From: a virus
DNA: 58,272 bases
Strand: one strand, 5' to 3'
Virus record (IMG/VR): IMGVR_UViG_3300029448_000039
Coordinates: 1 to 58,272 of that record
Shown: one piece after another, positions 23,134-29,095 of the stretch
How positions within the stretch are numbered: position 1 is the first letter of the stretch
Layout of the letters: each line of letters starts with the position of its first letter
Translations under genes and position numbers: made by a program
Notes under the pieces: generated by a model
What the model was told of the DNA's origin: nothing
Database searches by the model: none
The model's input: only the letters and a program-made list of their open reading frames with translations

Positions 23134-23266
23134 CATCTTTTTTCCAAACCGACCAGACCGACATGCGCGAATATACGCGCGTGTGTGTATGTGTGTCTGC
23201 CTGTGTGCATGCATACATACATATATAAGTATGTGTGAGTGTGAACCCTTTTTTCTAATAAACTGT
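23134..23266. repeat. Alternating purine-pyrimidine tract in noncoding region
   Basis: From about 23161 to 23243 the sequence is almost wholly alternating purine-pyrimidine (ATGCGCG, then GTGTGTGTATGTGTGT, GTGTGCATGCATACATACAT and ATATA). It contains a GCGCG-AATATA-CGCGC hairpin. Such tracts favour Z-DNA or unwinding. A GTTTAAAC site follows at 23265. No gene is seen; an origin or topological element is possible. Confidence 0.5.
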
Positions 23267-24091
23267 TTAAACATCTTTTTCCAATACCTTCTCCCATTGC
23301 TTGCGTATGTATTCGTTGGCATCCTGAGCATTATTGTATTTGAATCGATCATGATGATTTATTTCTTTCATGTAAAACACATCACTTGCATCATCGCCAG
23401 TGAGTAGGCTTCCATATCCACCCATGTGCTCATGTGCTACACACTCAAGCATCTTGAAGCATACTCGTCTTGAGAATGATGGATTGCCGATAGCGAATGC
23501 CACCCTGCTCATGTCCATATGTTCGTGTGAGTCTTTGACCATGATCATGAATTCATAGCCGAATTTGTTCTGCTTAGTGCACCATCTCGCTTGTAATCTG
23601 ACACGCTTGCCTGATTGCTCAATGTGATTGATAAGGCTTGCGATAGCGATACCGCGATTCATCATCGCTTTGCTCTTCACGAATGCAGGACAAGCAACGT
23701 CCACAATCATATTCACAATAGGCTCGTCATGCTCCTCACTAGGCAATAGCATGTGTTCATCAACACCTGCATTGTATAGAGGTATGATCGGGAACGCTCC
23801 AACTGGCGCAGTCTCCCACACTTCCGCTTGTTCTACACCTGAGTTATCTATCTCATGGGTTAAGCCATGCTCAAGCATATCAACACCTGCCTGCCATCCA
23901 TCTCGCATAAGGTCTCTGGATACTTGCAATGATTTTGAGCCAGTCCATCCTGATGAATCTTTTTTATCTGATGATGTCATGTGCTTTTGAATACGCTTCG
24001 CATTCATCCATGTCTCAAGCTCATGCCATTCTACATTGTATGTATCAACCCTACGTCCATTACGCTTCGTTGTGATTGCTAGATTTTGCAT
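23267..24091 (-). CDS. Conserved protein encoded next to a MoxR/CobS ATPase
   Basis: A 274-residue protein starting at 24091 (AGGAG 8 bases upstream; a longer frame would run into the ATPase gene). It has aromatic/Met-rich segments and a RVRLQARWCTKQNKFGYEFM region. I recall such proteins, sometimes labelled DUF7192, encoded beside phage CobS-like ATPases, where a von Willebrand A partner often sits. I see no clear MIDAS motif. Likely works with the ATPase. Confidence 0.6.
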   Translation of the reverse strand: MQNLAITTKRNGRRVDTYNVEWHELETWMNAKRIQKHMTSSDKKDSSGWTGSKSLQVSRDLMRDGWQAGVDMLEHGLTHEIDNSGVEQAEVWETAPVGAFPIIPLYNAGVDEHMLLPSEEHDEPIVNMIVDVACPAFVKSKAMMNRGIAIASLINHIEQSGKRVRLQARWCTKQNKFGYEFMIMVKDSHEHMDMSRVAFAIGNPSFSRRVCFKMLECVAHEHMGGYGSLLTGDDASDVFYMKEINHHDRFKYNNAQDANEYIRKQWEKVLEKDV

Positions 24092-24120
24092 ATCGTTTGC
24101 TCCTATGTTTAAACAGTTAA

Positions 24121-25341
24121 TTACTTGGATTCCTGAGTGGCTTTCATGCGAGCCTTGCATTCCTTGCGGAGTATGTTCGCATCAGCATCAGTCATACCCT
24201 TGTAAAGCCTCATGTTACGCACCTTGTCAATGTTCATACCTGCCCTGAGTAACATTGCACCCTTGATACTGGCTCGTGGTGAGATGATGTAAGCCATTTT
24301 TTTCTCTTCTGCAATAGCTCGAACAGTGCGCACCTCAGTCACCCACTTGTCATTCTGTGCAATGGCTCGCTCAATCTTCTCGTCATACCGCATGTCAATC
24401 TCAGCGAATCTATCGAGCGTAGCCCCATCGAGCTTGTTTCGCCCAATGTATTGTCTGCTTGCACCATGACCAACAGTGTTGGCTGATGCAATCGCCTTGA
24501 AGTTTTTGTGCTTACGCACCATGCCACAAGGGAATGGAGCTTCCATACCTACTTGAATATCCAATGCCTGATTGAATGACACAAGTGCATTAGGATGTGA
24601 TGCATCCATTTCATCGAATAGGAATACCCCACCATCCTTGAAAGCGCGGTAGAAGTCGGTAGGCTTGTATTCGCCAGTAGCTGTAAGTTGCCCCATCAAT
24701 TGATGCTCCCACTTGACTGCGGATGCTGAGTAGAATGGAAGCTTAAAAGCTTTAGCTATCTGATAGCCGAGTGTAGTTTTACCTGCTCCTGCTCCACCCA
24801 CCAGATACACATTGTCACATGTCATCGTTGTGAGTACATCCTCGAATATCTCATGTGTGATCTCACCAGTGAAGTCCACCTTGCCTGCCTCAGTTTTTAC
24901 CTCAATGGTTCGCATTGATTGCGCCAATTGCTTGAGCTTGCTAATTTGCCTACTAGCTTCACCCATGAATTCCTCTGTCTGACGATCATGTTTACGCTGA
25001 TATTCTCGAATATCTGCTGACATATCCGAAGTGATGTTAGACACAGCCGAAGTGAACGAAGTATCAACATCATTTTTGAATGTCTCAAATTGGTTGTTTA
25101 AACGCTTTTCAGCATCCGATGTATCAACCACTACTTTAGTAGTCTGCACATCACCATCATTCCACAAAGTGACAAGGTCACTAATCGGAGTTGACATTGG
25201 CTTGTTGTACGCTATTGCCAATTGCTTGAGCCTAAGTTCCTGCTCTGCACTGACATTGTCAGCGTTGAGGTTATCACCCAACACTCGTTGTAATTCGCTC
25301 AACGTAGTGCTATTAGTGATTTGAGTTGAATGATTATACAT
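24121..25341 (-). CDS. cobS: MoxR/CobS-type AAA+ ATPase
   Basis: A 406-residue ATPase. The N-terminal 150 residues form a coiled segment; the AAA core has Walker A GGAGAGKT (182-189), Walker B VFLFDEMDA (239-247), a sensor region FKAIASANTVG and an Arg-finger area. CobS is the chelatase ATPase subunit for cobalt insertion, but phage CobS-like genes are more likely remodelling ATPases. The neighbours here (SprT-like protein, conserved partner) suggest a three-gene module. The symbol reflects family resemblance only. Confidence 0.82.
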   Translation of the reverse strand: MYNHSTQITNSTTLSELQRVLGDNLNADNVSAEQELRLKQLAIAYNKPMSTPISDLVTLWNDGDVQTTKVVVDTSDAEKRLNNQFETFKNDVDTSFTSAVSNITSDMSADIREYQRKHDRQTEEFMGEASRQISKLKQLAQSMRTIEVKTEAGKVDFTGEITHEIFEDVLTTMTCDNVYLVGGAGAGKTTLGYQIAKAFKLPFYSASAVKWEHQLMGQLTATGEYKPTDFYRAFKDGGVFLFDEMDASHPNALVSFNQALDIQVGMEAPFPCGMVRKHKNFKAIASANTVGHGASRQYIGRNKLDGATLDRFAEIDMRYDEKIERAIAQNDKWVTEVRTVRAIAEEKKMAYIISPRASIKGAMLLRAGMNIDKVRNMRLYKGMTDADANILRKECKARMKATQESK

Positions 25342-25358
25342 AGTATAATTCTCCTGTA

Positions 25359-25393
25359 GTTGCGATTAATTAAAGGGACTCAAACATTGAGTC
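25359..25393 (-). promoter_or_regulatory. Hairpin and ATCGCAAC element between SprT-like and ATPase genes
   Basis: A perfect 7-bp inverted repeat GACTCAA-ACA-TTGAGTC (25377-25393) covers the last codons of the SprT-like gene. It is followed leftward by CCTTTAATTAATCGCAAC (element at 25359-25367), CAGGAG and the ATPase ATG. It may be an attenuator or processing site rather than a full terminator. Confidence 0.4.
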
Positions 25394-25969
25394 ACCACAA
25401 GTGCCACATACCAAACCATGGGTTTGATAAGCGGTGCGAGATTGCCTAGCAATGTTATTGCATGGGATGCATTCCACCTTTACCATTCTGGTAGATTGCT
25501 TTTTCCTAGCGTTGATATCTACTGCTCCATGAGGATATGCTCCGAGTTGGTCAGCGATTGCTTGCAATTGAGGACGTAGTGCATCACTCATTGGTGTTGA
25601 TGTCATGGGAGCAAGAAAGCCACATAGCTTCGCTATTCTGGCAAATTCGCCTCGATGACCACACTCAATGTTCAGTATGAACATAAGAGCATGAATAAGC
25701 TCATGGTAAGTGTCAGAGACAACCTCAAGAGGTTTGTCTCTGGCAGGGGATATGTTGATACCGATGTGACCATCAGTAGCGCAGGATGCTTTGACACACT
25801 GAGCGACAGCTTTCTTTGTGCGTTGACCTCCAAGCCATGAACATGAGATACGAATTTTTGCTTGTGAGAATACAGCAGGATCAGTGCCAGTTTTTTCACA
25901 TAAGTGAATGATGCATAGAGCCATACAAGCCTCAAGCCATGTTTCTCGTTGGTGATATTTTGTTTCCAT
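25370..25969 (-). CDS. SprT-like zinc metalloprotein
   Basis: A 199-residue protein with the zincin motif HELIH (89-93) in DTYHELIHALMF, a third His at about 105 (GHRGEF), and two C-terminal CxxC pairs (CIPC and CGTC) forming a zinc ribbon. SprT/Spartan-type proteases act on DNA-protein crosslinks; phage members are common beside CobS-like ATPases. The leader has the ATCGCAAC element and a GTTTAAAC site at 26008. Confidence 0.8.
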   Translation of the reverse strand: METKYHQRETWLEACMALCIIHLCEKTGTDPAVFSQAKIRISCSWLGGQRTKKAVAQCVKASCATDGHIGINISPARDKPLEVVSDTYHELIHALMFILNIECGHRGEFARIAKLCGFLAPMTSTPMSDALRPQLQAIADQLGAYPHGAVDINARKKQSTRMVKVECIPCNNIARQSRTAYQTHGLVCGTCGDSMFESL

Positions 25970-26052
25970 AATTCAGCCCTCCAGAGCCAGTTGCGATTGT
26001 AGTGGTAGTTTAAACACCTTTCATTACATTCAAGGTGTTATAAACAACCAAT

Positions 26053-26235
26053 TTATTTAAAATTCCTATCCATGTAATTGTCTAACCTATGCTCATCCTG
26101 CACCTCATTTGCATGAAGCATATCCGACAGGTCATCACATGACATGTATTTAACACACATGATTGCAGTGGCTCTCGCACTGAGTGAGCCATCGTCAATC
26201 ATTCCAATTATCATATCTCTGATATCATTTTCCAT
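26053..26235 (-). CDS. Hypothetical small acidic protein
   Basis: A 60-residue protein from the ATG at 26235 with AAGGAG 8 bases upstream. It is helical and acidic (MENDIRDMIIGMIDDGSLSA...). A longer frame to 26502 exists but would translate the structured noncoding stretch, so I reject it. Function unknown. Confidence 0.55.
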   Translation of the reverse strand: MENDIRDMIIGMIDDGSLSARATAIMCVKYMSCDDLSDMLHANEVQDEHRLDNYMDRNFK

Positions 26236-26486
26236 TTTTGATCTCCTTTGATCGTTTATGTTAACTATGTTAAAATTGCACTTGGCATCCTTTCGGTTTA
26301 TAGCCTTACGCTGTGACTCACTGCGTACCACCTGTAAGCATGTTGATTTTTTCGGTTGCTTTGCAAACTCGTGGAATCGTAACCTCATAACGTCTCTACC
26401 CTCAACTAGGCTCTGGAGGCTATGCCTGCTCCAGATCAGGCTACCGCATATTGATATCATCTCAGCTCTTACTGCTACGCAGTCAA
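26236..26486 (-). ncRNA. Candidate structured RNA or hairpin-rich control region
   Basis: A 250-base gap between leftward genes, visibly richer in G+C than its surroundings. Stems include TCTGGAG/CTCCAGA with a 10-base loop (about 26410-26435), a near-palindrome ACGCAGTGAGTCACAGCGT (about 26308-26326, one mismatch), CTTAC/GTAAG enclosing it, and TTGC-AAA-GCAA. This density of stems suggests a folded RNA in the leader of 26053-26235 or a replication element. I do not recognise the fold. Confidence 0.4.
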
Positions 26487-26744
26487 TTAAAACTGCCACC
26501 ATAACTGTGTGTTTTCAGGTAGGTTAGCCATTCTTTCAGAATGCATAGCGTGATCCATCTCATTCAGTTCGTCATCATCCATATCTGTTAACAGATCACC
26601 ATGCCATGCAAGTACATGTGAATCATGCAGATCAGGTGAGCCTACAAGCCTCACGTCATCGAACGAATCCGAATCACACACATCTTCACAGTGTGCTAAT
26701 ATCTGCTCGATTTCGTCATTGAGTATGTCAGTCATTCTAATCAT
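26487..26744 (-). CDS. Hypothetical acidic protein, rightmost leftward gene
   Basis: An 85-residue, highly acidic, Met/His-rich protein (MIRMTDILNDEIEQILAHCE ...; TDMDDDELNEMDHAMHSERM). The ATG at 26744 has GGAGGG 7 bases upstream; an in-frame ATG at 26759 would overlap that site. It is the first gene after the divergent control region, where early anti-host proteins often lie; such acidic proteins can mimic DNA. Function not known. Confidence 0.6.
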   Translation of the reverse strand: MIRMTDILNDEIEQILAHCEDVCDSDSFDDVRLVGSPDLHDSHVLAWHGDLLTDMDDDELNEMDHAMHSERMANLPENTQLWWQF

Positions 26745-26766
26745 GTTGTTACCCTCCATTGGGTTA

Positions 26767-26814
26767 GTTGCGAAAAGTCATTACACAACTACTGGCTTGT
26801 TTAAACCATGTCAA
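26767..26814 (-). promoter_or_regulatory. Leftward promoter with GTTTAAAC in its spacer
   Basis: -35 TTGACA (complement of 26809-26814), a 17-base spacer and a weak -10 TAGTTG (complement of 26786-26791). The spacer contains GTTTAAAC (26799-26806). A TTCGCAAC element (26767-26775) begins 11 bases after the -10. It faces the rightward terminase unit, which has a second GTTTAAAC at 26871-26878. Confidence 0.6.
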
Positions 26815-26898
26815 CCTTTATTTTCAAATTGGGTTGATATAACCTTTTTACCCTATGGGTAATATTTTTTGTTTAAACAGTTTTTATGGGGTGTAATC

Positions 26899-27309
26899 AT
26901 GAGCAAATCCGCATCAAATTTATCGGTTAGACAACGCATGTTTTGTAGGCATGTAGCGCAGGGTATGTCTCAGCGTATGAGTGCAATTGAGGCAGGTTAT
27001 GCGGATAGTGTGAGTACATCTGATACAGCGTATAAGCTCATGAAAAAACCAGACATACAGCAGGAAATACAGCGTGTATCCAAAGAGATCGAGCGCGAAC
27101 AACGTGTGTCTCTTGCGCATCATGTCACACGCATGCAAGATCTATCGCAAAAGGCTGAGGATGCAGGACAATATGGGAGCGCGATACAAGCCGAGCATTA
27201 TGCAGGCAAGGTATCACGCCTGTATGTAGATCAAGCGCATGTCATAAGCGAAAAGCGTGAGTCTCCTGAGGTGATCATAGAACGTTTAAACAAGTTAATT
27301 GAGTCCTGA
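26899..27309 (+). CDS. Terminase small subunit
   Basis: A 136-residue protein starting at the ATG at 26899 (GGGGTG 9 bases upstream; the frame opens earlier at 26869). N-terminal helix-turn-helix of the terS type: VRQRMFCRHVAQGMSQRMSA followed by AIEAGYADSVS and YKLMKKPDIQQEI. The C-terminal half is helical. It selects phage DNA for packaging with the downstream large subunit. A GTTTAAAC site lies at the 3' end. Confidence 0.82.
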   Translation: MSKSASNLSVRQRMFCRHVAQGMSQRMSAIEAGYADSVSTSDTAYKLMKKPDIQQEIQRVSKEIEREQRVSLAHHVTRMQDLSQKAEDAGQYGSAIQAEHYAGKVSRLYVDQAHVISEKRESPEVIIERLNKLIES

Positions 27310-27480
27310 GGTATGCGTGTATGTGTAGGCAGGCATTATGCACCCCCACACCCCCCTGTGCGCAGGCGCGGAGTCCCACATGTACACATATATATGAATT
27401 CAAATAAACAGGCAGGTTAATTTATGATTTGATGAACAATGGGTTTACACATACCTACCCCTTTGTTTTGAAAAAAAGAG
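27310..27480. other. Noncoding gap between terminase genes
   Basis: A 170-base gap, unusual between terminase genes. The left half has TG/CA-rich sequence and C-runs (CACCCCCACACCCCCC, 27340-27355) followed by a GC-rich TGTGCGCAGGCGCG; the right half is AT-rich. It could hold a packaging recognition site; that is inference from position. Confidence 0.35.
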
Positions 27481-27509
27481 TTGACAATATTTTATGAAAA
27501 ATTTTATAC
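27481..27509 (+). promoter_or_regulatory. Sigma70-type promoter for terminase large/structural genes
   Basis: Consensus -35 TTGACA (27481-27486), a 17-base spacer and -10 TTATAC (27504-27509). It should start transcription about 20 bases before the terminase ATG at 27538. It gives the virion genes a host-type promoter. Confidence 0.65.
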
Positions 27510-27537
27510 CAAAAAAAACGAGCATGTTGTAAACCCC

Positions 27538-29061
27538 ATGTTAGTTTCTGATAAATACAATGAGATAAAAAAGAAGTTGACACCTGATGTCATGGCTAAT
27601 CTGTCTGGTACTGAGAGAGATGAGATATCTTCTATGTTATCTGCATTGGAGACTGAGGTTAGACGTGAGAAAACACATGAATCCTTTTTAGCTTTCGCTA
27701 AAGAGGTATGGGAGCCTTTTATATGTGGTAGACATCATGAGAAGATGGCTGATGCGTTTGAGAGAGTCGCTAAAGGCGATTTAAAGAGACTTATGATTAA
27801 CATGCCTCCTCGTATGGGTAAGTCTCAATTAACCTCGTGGTTGCTCCCTGCGTGGATTATGGGACGTTCTCCTGAGAAGAAGATCATTATGGCATCTCAC
27901 ACTGCCGAACTTGCCCTGCGTTTTGGTCGTATGGTGAGAAACCTGATTGGAAGTGAAGAGTTTACTAATCTATTTCCTAAAGTGTCTCTTACAGCAGACT
28001 CAAAAGCAGCTGGTCGTTTCGATGTGTCTGGTGGTGGTGAATACTTCTCAGTTGGTGTCGGTGGTGCAGTAACTGGTCGTGGTGCGGATCTACTTGTTAT
28101 TGATGATCCTCATTCCGAACAGCAGGGACAGCAAGCTGATCCTAAAATCTTTGACAGCACATTCGATTGGTTTACATCGGGTCCCAGACAGCGTTTACAA
28201 CCCGGTGGTGCAATCATCATCGTAATGACTCGCTGGAGCATGAAGGACTTATGTGGTCACATTATGCGTGACAGTCTCATGCGCGAAGGTTCAGATGAGT
28301 GGGAAGTCATTGAATTCCCTGCTATTTTACCATCTGGCAATAGTCTTTGGCAAGAGTTTTGGCCCATAGAAGAACTAGAAAAGATCAAAGCAACACTGCC
28401 TATTAGTAAGTGGGAAGCTCAGTATCAACAGAAACCTACATCAGAAGAAAGCGCAATAATTAAACGTGAGTGGTGGAAAAAATGGGAACACAATAATCCT
28501 CCTGCTGTTTCTTTTGTTATTCAATCATGGGATACAGCATTCTTAAAACATGAACAGGCAGACTATTCAGCTTGCACAACATGGGGTGTTTTTTATGCTG
28601 ATAATGAAGAAGGGTATTCAGCACCTCAGATTATATTGCTTGATGCAATACAAGAACGATTAGAGTTTCCTGAATTAAAAGCAAGAGCGTTAGAGATGTA
28701 TAAATATTGGAATCCAGACAGTTGTGTTATAGAAGCAAAAGCAGCTGGTGCTCCATTAGTACAAGAGCTAAGAAGGGCAGGGATCTTAGTAACTGAGTAC
28801 ACTCCGACTCGTGGCAATGATAAAATATCAAGAGTCAATGCTGTTTCTGATTTTTTTGCATCAGGTGTAGTATGGTGTCCTCAAACAAGATGGGCAGAAG
28901 AAGTTGTAGAACAATTTGCAGCTTTTCCTGTTGGAGATCATGATGATTTGGTAGACTCATCTACACAAGCTTTGTTAAGGTTTAGGCAGGGTGGGTTTAT
29001 TTCACTTGACCATGATGAAGAAATGGGTAGTGATGTACCAGTTATTGCTAACTATTATTAA
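27538..29061 (+). CDS. Terminase large subunit
   Basis: A 507-residue packaging motor. Walker A MPPRMGKSQ (about 89-97), Walker B LLVIDD (185-190) followed by PHSEQQ, and a C-terminal nuclease with IQSWDTAF, VIEAKAAGAPL and GDHDDLVDSS supplying metal-binding Asp residues. I take the ATG at 27538 because the in-frame TTG at 27481 is the promoter -35. Arg codons change from mostly CGN in the first half to mostly AGA after about 28.4 kb, suggesting a recombination join inside the gene. Confidence 0.93.
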   Translation: MLVSDKYNEIKKKLTPDVMANLSGTERDEISSMLSALETEVRREKTHESFLAFAKEVWEPFICGRHHEKMADAFERVAKGDLKRLMINMPPRMGKSQLTSWLLPAWIMGRSPEKKIIMASHTAELALRFGRMVRNLIGSEEFTNLFPKVSLTADSKAAGRFDVSGGGEYFSVGVGGAVTGRGADLLVIDDPHSEQQGQQADPKIFDSTFDWFTSGPRQRLQPGGAIIIVMTRWSMKDLCGHIMRDSLMREGSDEWEVIEFPAILPSGNSLWQEFWPIEELEKIKATLPISKWEAQYQQKPTSEESAIIKREWWKKWEHNNPPAVSFVIQSWDTAFLKHEQADYSACTTWGVFYADNEEGYSAPQIILLDAIQERLEFPELKARALEMYKYWNPDSCVIEAKAAGAPLVQELRRAGILVTEYTPTRGNDKISRVNAVSDFFASGVVWCPQTRWAEEVVEQFAAFPVGDHDDLVDSSTQALLRFRQGGFISLDHDEEMGSDVPVIANYY

Positions 29062-29095
29062 GTTGTTTAAACTATAATATTCTATAGGAAAATAT

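Noticed and set aside
24121-25341. Cobalamin biosynthesis role for the CobS-like ATPase
   Set aside because: No other cobalamin gene is present and the neighbours are an SprT-like protein and an unknown partner, so only the ATPase family is claimed.
26053-26502. Extended minus-strand frame of 149 codons
   Set aside because: Its N-terminal 89 codons cross the hairpin-rich gap; a good ribosome site supports the shorter start at 26235.
26258-26527. Plus-strand frame in the structured gap
   Set aside because: It runs against the leftward operon, lacks a ribosome site and overlaps a well-supported gene.
27481-27537. TTG start for the terminase large subunit
   Set aside because: The TTG is the first triplet of a consensus -35 box, so the region is promoter and leader rather than coding.
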